A stretch of 64,000 nt of DNA from Medakamo hakoo (taxonomy: Eukaryota; Chlorophyta; Trebouxiophyceae; Coccomyxaceae), in the NCBI GenBank assembly GCA_026636295.1, contig CP089451.1, positions 248,001-312,000 of the forward strand. The letters are read 5' to 3'. This document shows positions 30,001-38,432 of the stretch, one piece after another; positions within the stretch are counted from its first letter, which is position 1; each line of letters starts with the position of its first letter. A program made the position numbers and the translations under genes. Under the pieces are notes generated by a model. It was not told the origin of the DNA. It ran no database searches and saw nothing but the letters and a program-made list of their open reading frames with translations.

Positions 30001-30584
30001 GTGGCGGACGCCTTGCGCCGGCCGCGGGCGGGGGGCTGGGGCGGCGCCTGGCCGGGGGCGGCCACAGCTCCCGCCGCTTCCTCCGCCGGCGCAGACACAG
30101 ACACGCTGAAGCCTTGGTCAGCTGCTTCGGCTTCCGCGGCTTCCCGGGCGGCGCGGGCGGCGGCGGCGGCTTTGCGGCGTCGAGCGGCCGCTGCCGCTTC
30201 GGCTGCGGCTTGGTCGGCCGCCGCCGCGGCAGCCTGCTCGGCCTCTGCAGCCGCGGCGGCGGCCCGCGCGTCCTCGGCAGCTCCAGCGTCCTCACCTTCC
30301 TCCACGTCGACAGCCACCCTCTTGCGACGGCGACGACGCTTGGCACCGCCCAAGTCCGCGGCGGACTGCGCCGCGCCGACCGAAATTGAAAAGCCGCCGT
30401 CTTCTTCGTCGCCGTCGCCGTCGCCGTTTGCGTGGGCGATGAGGGACGGGAAGCTGGCACGTCGCGGAGGGCGTAGACTCAGTGCGCCTGCAATGCGTCG
30501 CGGTGGGGATGGGCGGACGGCCGTAGGCGGGCGAGAGGGGCCGGCGGGGCCGCCGCGGGCGGCGACGACGGCAGGGAGAGGCAT
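27096..30584 (-). CDS. FtsHi-type AAA protein, protease site lost
   Basis: Intronless frame of 1162 aa. The N terminus (RRIAGALSLRPPRRASFPSL) is plastid-transit-like, followed by acidic/Lys and Ala-rich stretches. Residues 480-745 form an FtsH-class AAA domain: EGPPGTGKTLLAKAMAGEAG (Walker A), PSIIFIDEIDALARERG (Walker B), LVRPGRFDR (arginine finger), WSGAELANLMNEAAI. The pore loop is EMYEGV, not FVGVG. In the C-terminal part the zinc HEXXH expected near residue 775 is absent; the aligned stretch reads VAARAVGAALTAGLP. Plants keep several such FtsHi proteins in the plastid envelope, linked to protein import motors. This one is likely an ATPase without proteolysis. Confidence 0.85.
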   Translation of the reverse strand: MPLPAVVAARGGPAGPSRPPTAVRPSPPRRIAGALSLRPPRRASFPSLIAHANGDGDGDEEDGGFSISVGAAQSAADLGGAKRRRRRKRVAVDVEEGEDAGAAEDARAAAAAAEAEQAAAAAADQAAAEAAAAARRRKAAAAARAAREAAEAEAADQGFSVSVSAPAEEAAGAVAAPGQAPPQPPARGRRKASATKKAAAPPSSTPTPAWKPDAMADTAAAVNEVGAGRAWRHPVRRTVQKWKDMGWGDKWAHAREAAYKRVVWEWEAPNTGTMHLSYARLLDLLAGRNVARLTILGRGRVALVEVPVEGYANDLKTPPSYDRFDADTMYSPAGSRDALEVNRFYVDLPGDVWARGTMMRLARDAAVPVLDAAGRPSPGHARVYDSTTTDVAVLEPLPRSEVVALVDSKGSMALWLLLARAAALAASWVGARLSPPDNPEDETAALMRQLSAHTAIEYNTPGSDGKRDTGVRYADVAGVEPIMATVREYMQLLTGAAQFTEMGARAPRGLIFEGPPGTGKTLLAKAMAGEAGLPFFACNGAEFVEMYEGVAAARVRDLFKVARAVAPSIIFIDEIDALARERGDGPSDPGSQEREQALLALLVEMDGFVRGDPVLCIGATNLADSLDQALVRPGRFDRTLHLGLPSEPNRLKILAVHAAGKPLDRSGDDALLRRAAAKTIGWSGAELANLMNEAAILMVRHGSDAIGWPELAEAIHRRGRTAGASDGPEALAAAVAAETDAEAVAGGPETEAGGALGGAGGAAAAAARARLATVVAARAVGAALTAGLPRVEAASLHSRTPGALAALRFEPTEFGTDGQGWARLGAPAPTRTGGRAWPNATPELVAEAAAAAGVPAEAYIPSPYEIVAGLIVALYVPRAAEVELCGGSGAASTSTLSEAAAAATLASWLAGNAMLHPRRRLAPVPTGDPDAMDNPDALTEGAFGPGDAAAAGALRDAAWARARALVRSRAPAIRAAASVLLGEAGAPSAGLDSADSDGDEDGRIAPGTISGARLVALIESSPVEAGQKTVGPPAWLAAARSAAAASGLAASDVAAALESVTGSLALQDLAGLDEDAVDRALAAAGLKGDGAAAAAAVAREAAVRRFATTPGAEDGPLPPPPPVLPEYRGPALAGWGPGGNEGGLAIPSLKSGGGGGGGGRGV

Positions 30585-30757
30585 CGGCCACGAGATAGGG
30601 GGGCTGACGGGGACGGCCGCCCGCGAATTGCGCGCGGCCTAGTTTTGCGCGCCGCGGGTGCAGGAGGTTGCTGCCCTCTCCTGCGCGTGGGTGGACGTCC
30701 TGGCCACACCCAGGCGCGGGGCCGCGAGAGGCAAAAAAAAGAGAATTGTGAGTGAGG

Positions 30758-33001
30758 CTACGAGTCCATCCTTGTCCCCAACGCGCTCGCCCCACCCGTC
30801 ACCGCTGCCGCGACGGCGGACGCCACGTCCCTCAGGTCATCGGCCAAGCCAGACGCGCCCGCCCTGTCGACAGGGCTGGCGCGCGATTCGCCAGCCTCGC
30901 CCGACAGAGCCACCGCCACGGCTTCCAGGGCCGCGCCCGCCCGGCCGGCCAGCGACGTGATGGCCGCGGCGCCCTCGTCCCCACCGCCCGCCGCGGCGTG
31001 CAGCACAGCCGCCGCGCGCACCGCCGCCAGGACGCCCGTCCGGGCGGCAGCCAGCGCGCCGTCGGCCAGGATGGACAGGGAGGCGGCGTGTGCGGCAGGC
31101 GCGGGAGCGCTCTCCAGCCGCGCGCTCAACTCCGCCGCCCGCGCGGCCGCCCGGCCCGCCCGCCCCTCGGCCGCCTGGCGCGCTGCGCGCTCGCTTTCCA
31201 GGGCGGCCCGCAGCCCGCGCGCCGGGCTAGCGGGGGGCGGGGCCGCGGTCGCTGCCGCACGGGCGGCGGCCTCCCTGGCTGCCGCCGCGTCCGCCCGGGC
31301 GGCGGCCTCCCCACGCCGAGCGTCGGCCGCGGCGGCCTCGGCTGCTGCCGCCCTCTCGCCCGCCGCGGCCGCCGCCGCTTCCGCGCCGGCCAGCGCCGCC
31401 TCCGCCGCGCGCGCGGCCGCGCCTTCAGCGTCCACGCGGCGCCTCAGCTCCTCAAACTCCGCCTCCAGCTCCTGCAAGCGACTCGCCAGCGCGTCGGCTT
31501 GCGCGCGGGCGGCGGCTTCAGCCGCGGCCGCTGTGCGGACGGCCGCGTCGCGGTCGGCGTGCGCGCCCTGCACGCCCGCCCGCGCAGCCGCGGCTTCCGC
31601 GCCCGCCCGCTCCGCCGCGGCTTTCCAGTGCGCGGCAGCGGCCACTGCCTCCGCCTCCCTGTGCGAGGCGTCCAGCAAGGCCTTGTCCCGGGCCCTGAGC
31701 GCGCCCAACGCCGCGCGGTTGCGGGCCTCCTGTGCCGCGCGCTCGGCCGCGACGGCCGCCGCCGCCAGGCCCGCCGCGACGGGCGCGCCCTCCACAGCCG
31801 CCTGCCGCAGGCCGTCCAGGGCGGCCACCTGTTCGCGTGCGGCGGTGAGGGCGCCCGCCAGGTCGCGCACCCGGGCACGGAGGGCGGCGTTGGCCCCCGA
31901 CAAGTGGGCGTTGAGCAGCGCGAGCGGGTGGTGGGGTGTGTGTGAGGCGGGGTCGTCACACCCGCCGTCGCACGGTTCACCGGCCTCGCGCGCCGCCGCG
32001 ATCAACGGCCCGGCCTCGCGTTCCTGGTCCCACAGCAGCTGGTCCACGCGGCGCAGCGGGCCGGACGCGTCGGCGGCAGCGGGTGGAGGAGGGGGTGGCG
32101 GTGGCAGCACCGCTGCACCCTTGCCCCCCGCCACGGCTTCACCCCACAACCCGCGCGCGGGCGACAGGACAGGAGAAGACGGCGCCCACGCCGGCACGGC
32201 CGACGCGGCATGCGCGTCAGGCGAGAAAGGCGGGCGGGCGGGCGGTGGGCTGGCGCGGGGCGCGCGCGCGCGCGCGGGCGAGAGGGCGAGGCCCGCGCCG
32301 AGCGGGGAGGCGGCGCCCCCCCCGGGCGGGGCCGGGGGCGCATCCGCCGCCGCCGCCCGGGGGGCGCGCGGCGGCCGGGCGGGCGCGCCGCCCTCGAGCA
32401 ACGCGCCGCCCCCGCCGACGAGCACCGTGGCGGCGGGCGGCGCGTCCGCGGCCGCGCCCGCGGCCCGCCGCCGCCGCGCGTCCGCCACCACGTCCGGGTG
32501 GAGGACGAAGGACAGGGGGACGATCTGGTCAAAGTACAGGCCCGAGACGCGGAGGGCGTCCCGGACGCCCCGCCCGGGCCGGGCGCCCCGGGCCAGGGCG
32601 GCGAAGCGGGCGCTGTCGACGCGGAGCGTGACGGCCACGGCGCCGGACCCACCCGGCTTCAGCCGCAGCGTCGGCGGGTCGACGCGGTAGCGGTCGGACC
32701 CGCCGGCCGGGCGGATGGACGCGTCGACCGTGGAGGGCAGGGTGTTGGTGAGCGTCAGGGTGGCGGTGTACGGCTGGTGTTGTTGTTGTTGTTGGGGGGG
32801 GGGTGGCGGGGTGGAGGGTTTTGATTTGTTTTTGTTCGGTGCGGCGGCGCGTGAGGGAGAATGCCAACAGCCGCGGGCGCGCGCTGCGTCGCCCTGCCAT
32901 TCCCTCCTCCTCGTTCGGGCCTCTCTCCAAACCACTCTCCAACCCACCTTGTCCAGGCGGACGCCGTCCCAGGCCAGCTCGGGCGGGGAGGCGGTGAGCA
33001 T
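30758..33001 (-). CDS. MSP-domain coiled-coil protein
   Basis: Exons 33001-32948 and 32773-30758, 689 aa. The first about 95 residues are an MSP/PapD-like fold: MLTASPPELAWDGVRLDK, then PYTATLTLTNTLPSTVDASI and YRVDPPTLRLKPGGSGAVAV. A Pro/Ala-rich low-complexity middle follows. Residues about 330-600 are a long Ala-rich coiled coil (LASRLQELEAEFEELRRRVD). The end is ILADGALAAARTGVLAAVRA. MSP domains bind FFAT-like peptides in VAP proteins or occur in ciliary/centrosomal scaffolds. With the coiled coil a scaffold role is likely, but no specific family is claimed. Confidence 0.72.
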   Translation of the reverse strand: MLTASPPELAWDGVRLDKVGWRVVWREARTRRREWQGDAARARGCWHSPSRAAAPNKNKSKPSTPPPPPQQQQQHQPYTATLTLTNTLPSTVDASIRPAGGSDRYRVDPPTLRLKPGGSGAVAVTLRVDSARFAALARGARPGRGVRDALRVSGLYFDQIVPLSFVLHPDVVADARRRRAAGAAADAPPAATVLVGGGGALLEGGAPARPPRAPRAAAADAPPAPPGGGAASPLGAGLALSPARARAPRASPPPARPPFSPDAHAASAVPAWAPSSPVLSPARGLWGEAVAGGKGAAVLPPPPPPPPAAADASGPLRRVDQLLWDQEREAGPLIAAAREAGEPCDGGCDDPASHTPHHPLALLNAHLSGANAALRARVRDLAGALTAAREQVAALDGLRQAAVEGAPVAAGLAAAAVAAERAAQEARNRAALGALRARDKALLDASHREAEAVAAAAHWKAAAERAGAEAAAARAGVQGAHADRDAAVRTAAAAEAAARAQADALASRLQELEAEFEELRRRVDAEGAAARAAEAALAGAEAAAAAAGERAAAAEAAAADARRGEAAARADAAAAREAAARAAATAAPPPASPARGLRAALESERAARQAAEGRAGRAAARAAELSARLESAPAPAAHAASLSILADGALAAARTGVLAAVRAAAVLHAAAGGGDEGAAAITSLAGRAGAALEAVAVALSGEAGESRASPVDRAGASGLADDLRDVASAVAAAVTGGASALGTRMDS
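32779..32795. repeat. (TTG/CAA)n tract abutting a 3' splice site
   Basis: On the coding (minus) strand it is (CAA)n running directly into CACCAG, the acceptor of the MSP-protein intron, with C8 just upstream of it. Confidence 0.8.
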
Positions 33002-33331
33002 GGCTTTTTTTTTCGGTTCGGTGCGCGGTGACAGGTACGGCCCGGCCGGCCGCAGGCGCGAGGTGTGAGACTGGCTTGAATGCGTGTGTGTGGAGTGTGG
33101 GCTTCGGCCCACTCGCCGGGGCGTGGGCGGGTCTAGACGGGCGCCGGGAGCGACGGCGGCCGACGGCGGCCACGCGGAAAGAGAGCTTTGAGTGAGGCGC
33201 GCTCCCGGCCTCCACTCCATCGTTCGCACTTTGTTGCGCGCACACACGCCCGCGGGCACTTGCCGGCCCGCGCTGCGCGCGCCCCACACTCCTCCTGCAG
33301 GCGCGTACGACCCCTCAACCAAAAAGGCACC
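33002..33331. promoter_or_regulatory. Divergent spacer between the MSP and TFIIS-N genes
   Basis: A 330-bp head-to-head spacer including GAAAGAGAGC near 33178. Frame upstream of the ATG at 33332 stays open, but those residues are not family-like, so the spacer is kept non-coding. Confidence 0.35.
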
Positions 33332-33919
33332 ATGCGAAAATTCCTTTCCAGCCTCGACCTTGAACCCGGGCCGCCTGTGCTTCAAACAGGCCGGACGGCG
33401 TCAGGACGGGACGCGGGCCCGGCCTCGGACACGCGCAAGCGCCCAGCGCCCGCCCCAGCGCCCGCTGGGCAGAGTCGGTTGCGTGACTGTGCGAAGGTGG
33501 TGTTGCTGGACCGGCGGGACGACCCGGCCGAGACGGCGAAAGGCCTGGTGCCCGCCCTGAGCGAGGTCAGCGAAAACGCCGACCCGGCCGCCCAGCTGGC
33601 GGCGCTGCGCACGCTGGCCTGCCTGCGCGTGGATCGAGCGCTCTTGGCGAGCACGGGCGTGGGCGTCGCCGTCCGCAAACTGAAGCGGTCGCCGCACGTC
33701 GAGGTGGCCGTGGTGCGTTGCGAGGGCGAGAAAGGATGGGGCGGGGGGATGGACGCGGAAGGAACCGGCGCCGCCTCGGCACTCTCACACACGCCCTCGG
33801 CACGCCCACGCCCACACCAGTCTGCGGCGCGCCTGGTCGACAAATGGAAGGCTCTGGTCTTAGACGAGCTGGCGGCGTCGAAGCGGGCCAAGGCCGGCGG
33901 CGGCGGCGGTGGTGGGTGA
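33332..33919 (+). CDS. Small protein with a TFIIS N-terminal-type helical domain
   Basis: Exons 33332-33712 and 33821-33919, 159 aa, phase-0 junction. It starts MRKFLSSLDLEPGPP. The domain runs from LVPALSEVSENADPAAQLAA through LACLRVDRALLASTGVGVAV, RKLKRSPHVEVAV and, across the intron, SAARLVDKWKALVLDEL. The pattern L..TGVG..V..L...PH.EVA..A..LV.KWK is the TFIIS N-terminal (TND) fingerprint. The tail is Lys then poly-Gly. No elongation-factor central domain or zinc ribbon is present, so it is a stand-alone TND protein related to TFIIS/MED26/IWS1-type factors. Confidence 0.8.
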   Translation: MRKFLSSLDLEPGPPVLQTGRTASGRDAGPASDTRKRPAPAPAPAGQSRLRDCAKVVLLDRRDDPAETAKGLVPALSEVSENADPAAQLAALRTLACLRVDRALLASTGVGVAVRKLKRSPHVEVAVVRCEGEKGWGGGMDAEGTGAASALSHTPSARPRPHQSAARLVDKWKALVLDELAASKRAKAGGGGGGG

Positions 33920-34166
33920 AGGGGGGTGGACGGATGGGGTGGAGAGACTCTCTGAGCCTCCCTGGTCCTTCCCGCCCCTCCCCTCTCCCCGCCCAGACTC
34001 CCCCTCCTCCCTGTGTAGCTGCGTGCGTGGCGCCTGTAGAGCTCGCGAAATCAATGAATGCGTAAAAAAAAGGACGGCACCGCGTTCGATGTCTCTCTTT
34101 CATCAGTCTCCCTGCTTGCTCTCTCTCTCCACACACACCCCCGCCCTCCTTTTTTCGTCTCGGTTC

Positions 34167-35106
34167 TCACTCGTCCGGATGCCGCCTTCCATTGCCGCCG
34201 TTGCTCACGCCGCCGCGTTGGATGTACACCGCGCACGCCTTGGCCGCCGCGGCCGCGGCGGACGCGGCGGCCGCGGCGGCGGACGTGCTTTCCGCGACCG
34301 CCGCCGCGGCTTTCAGCTCGGAAGGGGTCCGGGGAGCGAACGCGCCCGCCCGCAGCGTCTTGATGGCGTCCTGCAGCTTGCCGCGCTCGACGGTGAGCGC
34401 GTGCACCTGCGCGTCCGAGGCTTCCAGCGCCGTGCGCGCGCGGCGCAGGCGGCGCCCCTGGATCAGCCAGGCCGCGCCGCCCGACGCGGCGGCCGTGCCC
34501 GCATACGGCGCGGCCGCCTGCGCGCCCGGCGGCAGCTGCCTCCACGCCTGCTTTGCCGCGCGTGTGGTGGTGTCAATGATCGGCCCGAAAAAGTCGACGT
34601 CCACGCGGACGGGCATCTGGAAGGACTTGAACGCGCCGCCGGCTTGTTCGGCCCATTTCTGGGCGGTCTGGCGCACGGTGCCGCTGTGTTTTAGGGTGGT
34701 GGGCCGGGGGTGAGCGCGTCAGAGAGTTGCTTCCGTAGCCAGGTCGACGGCGTGCGCGGGAGGGAGAGGGGCCACCCGGGCGACGGCTCTCTTTCTCTCT
34801 CGCTCTCTCTCTCTCCAGGCGGAGAGCGGGGGCGCTGCTGTTGTCGTGGTGGTTGAAACAGCCAGGCGCGCGCAGGGAGCCATGCAACTCCCATGCATTT
34901 CGGAACGCGCCCTTTCCCACGCCTCACCTGTCCTGGTTCAACCTGTCCGTCAAGCTGGCGAGCAGCCCTTTTCGCACAGGTGGGGGCGGTGGCGGAGGCA
35001 CTTTTCGTCCGGCGGACGACGCGGCAGCCGCCGCCGCGGCCGCGGCGGTCGTCGCGCCCGGGCGCGGCGCGCCGCTCCCGCCGCCGCCCGGGACGGGGAT
35101 GGTCAT
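34167..35106 (-). CDS. Unknown protein with one hydrophobic segment and a coiled coil
   Basis: Exons 35106-34928 and 34683-34167, 231 aa (serine codon AG|C). A Gly/Ala/Pro-rich N terminus ends VRKGLLASLTDRLNQD; exon 2 gives GTVRQTAQKWAEQAGGAFKS and VDVDFFGPIIDTTTRAAKQA. A hydrophobic stretch (APYAGTAAASGGAAWLIQG) precedes an amphipathic coiled coil (ARTALEASDAQVHALTVERG). The end is Ala-rich with AVYIQRGG. I do not recognise the family; a single-pass membrane protein is possible. Its intron holds a long CT/GA repeat. Confidence 0.62.
34786..34816. repeat. CT/GA-rich simple repeat in intron
   Basis: An imperfect CTCTCT tract in the intron of the unknown 231-aa gene, the longest of many CTCTC/GAGAG tracts in non-coding parts of the window. 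Confidence 0.8.
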
Positions 35107-35520
35107 TCAAAAAAGAATACGCCTCTCGGGGCGAGCAGTATAGGTCGCTGTGTACTCGAACGGGGAGAAAGGGTGTGGCGGCGAGAGGTGCAGGCGCCCA
35201 GGCGCCGCTGTGTGTCGCGGAAAAAAATTGGCTTGAGACAGCGGTGTGGGGAGAGCGCCGGGCTCTCTCCCCATTTACTTTTTTCACTCGCCGGCGCCTG
35301 ACGCCCAGCTGGCCCAGGGCTCCGCCTGGCCACATCGCCCGCGTCGGCCACGACCCAGGGCTCTCAGTGCGCCACCCGGGGCTGGGCACAGACGTTTTAC
35401 CCCAGGCCGCCGGCGCCCGGGTTTTGTTTTGTCCGCCCGCGGTCTCGTGTGCTCTCTCTCTCCGCCGGGCCCGGTGCCCCCCTGCTGCCTGGGGCCCCCA
35501 CCCCACCCGCGCCTTGTGTC
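35107..35520. promoter_or_regulatory. Divergent spacer between the 231-aa unknown and the TBC gene
   Basis: A 414-bp head-to-head spacer with TCTCTCTCTCC at 35453-35463, about 60 bp before the TBC start codon. No TATA box is clear. Confidence 0.35.
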
Positions 35521-37446
35521 ATGAGCCTCCTCCGCCGGGCGGCCGAAGCCGCCGCCGAACTGCTGACGGACGGCGACCTCCGCGCCAAAGCCCGCGCCGC
35601 GCTGGAACGCGAGGCGGGCGCGCGCGTCGCCGCGCTGGGTGACGCGGCCGGCCGGGCGCGCGCGCGCCTGGCCGGCACGCCCCGGCACGCGCGCGAAACG
35701 CTGCGCCGCCTGCAGAAAAACTTGGCCGAACAGCGGCTGCAGGCCATGCTCCAAGCCGAGAGGGACGCGCCCGTGGACGTGCAAGTCGGCACCGTCCTGT
35801 ACGAGGACGCGCCCCAAGAACTGCGGTCCCGGCTGTGGATGGCCGTGGCGTGCGCGGCCGACGAGCGCCTGGTCGGCGCGGTCGCCCCCGGCGAGCGGCT
35901 GGAGGGCGAGGGCGAGGGCGAGGGCGAGGGGGGAGGGCGGAGCGCGCCGCCCGCCCCGCCCGGCCACCCGCGCCGGTCCCGGTCGGGCCCGCAACACCAG
36001 GCGTCCCTGGCGGCGTCGGAGGAGGCGTGGGAGATGGTGGAGGACGGCAGCGCGGCGCTGTGGGGCGAGCGCGCGGGCGGGGCGGCGGCCGCGCCGCCGA
36101 CGACCGTGTCCGCGGCCGCGGGCGCGCCGCCCCCGCCGCCGGACGCGGCCGCCCCCCCTGGCGGCCGCGCCTGGGGACACGCACGCGAGGGCGGCCCGCC
36201 ACCACCGCACGAGTCGCCCTCCCCGCCCTCCTCCCCGCCCTCCTCCCCGTCCCCGACCCGCCTGCGCGACGCCCTCATGGCCGCCGCGACCGCCCTGGCG
36301 CCCTGGCCCCCGCCCGCGGGGTGGTCGGAGGCGTGCCTGTACAACACGCTGCAACAGGTGAGCGTCGGCCAGGAGGGCGTGGACGAGGTCATTGGCCGGG
36401 ACATCGGGCGGACGTTCCCCGAACACCCCCAGTTCGGCTTCGCCCAGGGCCGGGCCGCGCTCTTCCGCCTGCTCAGGGCCCAGGCCCTGGCCGACCTGGA
36501 GGTCGGCTACTGCCAGGGCATGGCCTTTGTGGCGGGCGTCCTGCTGATGTACCTGCCGGAGGAGGCGGCGTTCCGGGCGATGGGCGCGCTGCTGGCGGAC
36601 GCCGTCGGCCCGGACGGGGCGCAGGTGCAGTGGAGCCTGGGCGGCGGCGGCGGCGGCGGCGGCGGCGGGGAGGGCGGCGGCGGCGGGGACGGGGAGGGGG
36701 AGGGCGGGCCGCCGCGCCCGCCCCCGCGCCCGCACCCGCCGGTCCTCCGCCCGGGCTGGGTGCGGGGCGCGGGCCTGCGCTCCCTGTACCTCCCCGGCCT
36801 GGAGGGCCTGAAGTCCGCCCTGCGCACGTACGAGTGGCTGCTCGCCCGGCTCGTGCCGTCCGCGGCGGCCACGCTGGCCGAGCTGGGCGTCCCGCCCGCC
36901 CTGTACGCCGCGCAATGGTTCCTGACGGCGTTCGCGTGCCCGTTCCCGGCGCCCTTCGCCGCCCGCGTCATCGACGCCCTGCTGCTGGAACGCCGGCCGG
37001 ACCCGCTCATCCGCGTCGCCCTGGCCGTCGCGGCCGAGTGCGCGCCCGACCTGGCGGGGGCGCGGGACTTTGAGGGCGCGGTGTCCGTCCTCAAAGTCGC
37101 GCCGCTCGCGTGGCCCCGGGCGCGGGCGCGCGCCGTCCTGGACGCCGGCCTGGGCGGCCGGCTGGTCCCCGCGTCGGCGCTGGCCGCCGCGTCGGCCGCG
37201 CTGGCAGGCTCCGGCGGCGAGGCGCCGTACGAGGGCTCCCTGGCCCGCCGGCCGTCGGGGCTGGCCGAAGCCGCGGCCGCGGCGCGCGCGGCCGCGGCGA
37301 AGCGGGGCGCAGTCGACGCGGCCATCGCGGCCGTGCGGGCAGAAGGCCGGGTGATCGGCGGTGGCGGTGGGGGGGAGGCGGCGTCGGGCAGCGATTCGGA
37401 GGATGACGACCTGGGCCTGATGATGCGGGCGGTGTTTGGGGAGTGA
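35521..37446 (+). CDS. TBC-domain Rab GTPase-activating protein
   Basis: Intronless, 641 aa from MSLLRRAAEAAAELLTDG. The TBC domain shows PQELRSRLWMAVACA, EACLYNTLQQ, the arginine-finger motif VIGRDIGRTFPEHPQF (about residues 290-305) and the glutamine-finger motif DLEVGYCQGMAFVAGVLLMY (about 325-345). Later blocks are LARLVPSAAATLAELGV, ALYAAQWFLTAFACPFP and ARVIDALLLE. Both catalytic fingers are intact, so GAP activity is expected. Two low-complexity inserts (about 130 and 40 residues) split the domain. The Rab target is unknown; EVI5-like proteins are the nearest relatives I recall. Confidence 0.9.
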   Translation: MSLLRRAAEAAAELLTDGDLRAKARAALEREAGARVAALGDAAGRARARLAGTPRHARETLRRLQKNLAEQRLQAMLQAERDAPVDVQVGTVLYEDAPQELRSRLWMAVACAADERLVGAVAPGERLEGEGEGEGEGGGRSAPPAPPGHPRRSRSGPQHQASLAASEEAWEMVEDGSAALWGERAGGAAAAPPTTVSAAAGAPPPPPDAAAPPGGRAWGHAREGGPPPPHESPSPPSSPPSSPSPTRLRDALMAAATALAPWPPPAGWSEACLYNTLQQVSVGQEGVDEVIGRDIGRTFPEHPQFGFAQGRAALFRLLRAQALADLEVGYCQGMAFVAGVLLMYLPEEAAFRAMGALLADAVGPDGAQVQWSLGGGGGGGGGGEGGGGGDGEGEGGPPRPPPRPHPPVLRPGWVRGAGLRSLYLPGLEGLKSALRTYEWLLARLVPSAAATLAELGVPPALYAAQWFLTAFACPFPAPFAARVIDALLLERRPDPLIRVALAVAAECAPDLAGARDFEGAVSVLKVAPLAWPRARARAVLDAGLGGRLVPASALAAASAALAGSGGEAPYEGSLARRPSGLAEAAAAARAAAAKRGAVDAAIAAVRAEGRVIGGGGGGEAASGSDSEDDDLGLMMRAVFGE

Positions 37447-37659
37447 GAGGGCGGTGTTTGTGGGCGGTGTGAGTGTGGGTTGAGATGGCAGGAGCCGAGC
37501 CAGCCAGCGCCCGCCCCTGCTCAAAACTTCTTTGCACAGGAAAGGAGACACACGAGCCGCCCGCACTGCACACCCAGCCTTTCTCCCTCAACCCTCGCAC
37601 GAGCGCGCAACCGTCTGCGCTCTCCACCCCCGTACCTCGAACCTACCACACCCCAAGCC

Positions 37660-38432
37660 ATGCCCGCCGCTCGCCGCGCGGCCGCCGGCCGCGTCCGCGG
37701 TGCGGCCTCTGCTGTCGGCGCCAAAGCCGCCGCCGCTGCGCCGGCGCTGTACTCCCTGGCCGGCATCATCGCGGCGTTCCTGGCGGCGGTGCGCATGCTC
37801 CTAGGCTGGGCGGTCGCGGAAGCCAAGGACAAGGTGAGGAAGGGGCGCTGGGCCGCCGTGTGTGTGTGTCCTTTTCGCATCGAGTGTGCGCGGGGGAGTG
37901 CGCGCCATGCGTCCGCGCACACAGGTTGTCGGCGCGGGCGGCCGCCCTGTTCGCCGCGTTCCCACTCCCCAACTGCACGCCAGGCTGCCGTGATGCGGCC
38001 CAGATCGCCCTGTGCGGTGGGTGGCGGGGGCCAGGCGTGCGCCACCGCGCCGAGCTGCGACGGGCGGCTGATTCGGCGCCCTCCCTCTCTCGTCTTCGCC
38101 CTCACCACCCACCCCGGGCCTCTGTCCCATCGACGCCCCACCCCCAGATCCCCACGCCCAAGAAGGCTGCCGCCTCCTCGACGGGCAAGAAGACGCCCGC
38201 GTCCAAAAAACCGACGGGCGCCGCGTCGCCGCCCAAGAAGAAGGCGGCGCCACCGCCGTCGGCCGTGGCTGCTGCGGTGCCGGCGCCGCCGAAACCCACG
38301 CCGGCCGCGCCCGCTGCCCCCGCGCCGGCCGCCGCCAACGGCAACGGCCCCTCGGCCGTCCCCAAGCCTGCTGCCCCTGCCAACGGCGGCGGCGCGCCCG
38401 CGACGCGGGCCCAGGTGGCGGCCGGGCACTGA
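37660..38432 (+). CDS. Small membrane protein with Lys/Ala/Pro-rich tail
   Basis: Exons 37660-37833 and 38148-38432, about 152 aa. Exon 1 has one hydrophobic helix (LYSLAGIIAAFLAAVRMLLGW) after a basic N terminus. Exon 2 is a Lys/Ala/Pro-rich, probably disordered tail (TPKKAAASSTGKKTPASKK). An in-frame 33-nt segment within the intron, near 37983-38015, also has AG and GT borders and may be an extra micro-exon. No family is recognised. The tail resembles histone H1-like sequence only in composition. Confidence 0.5.
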
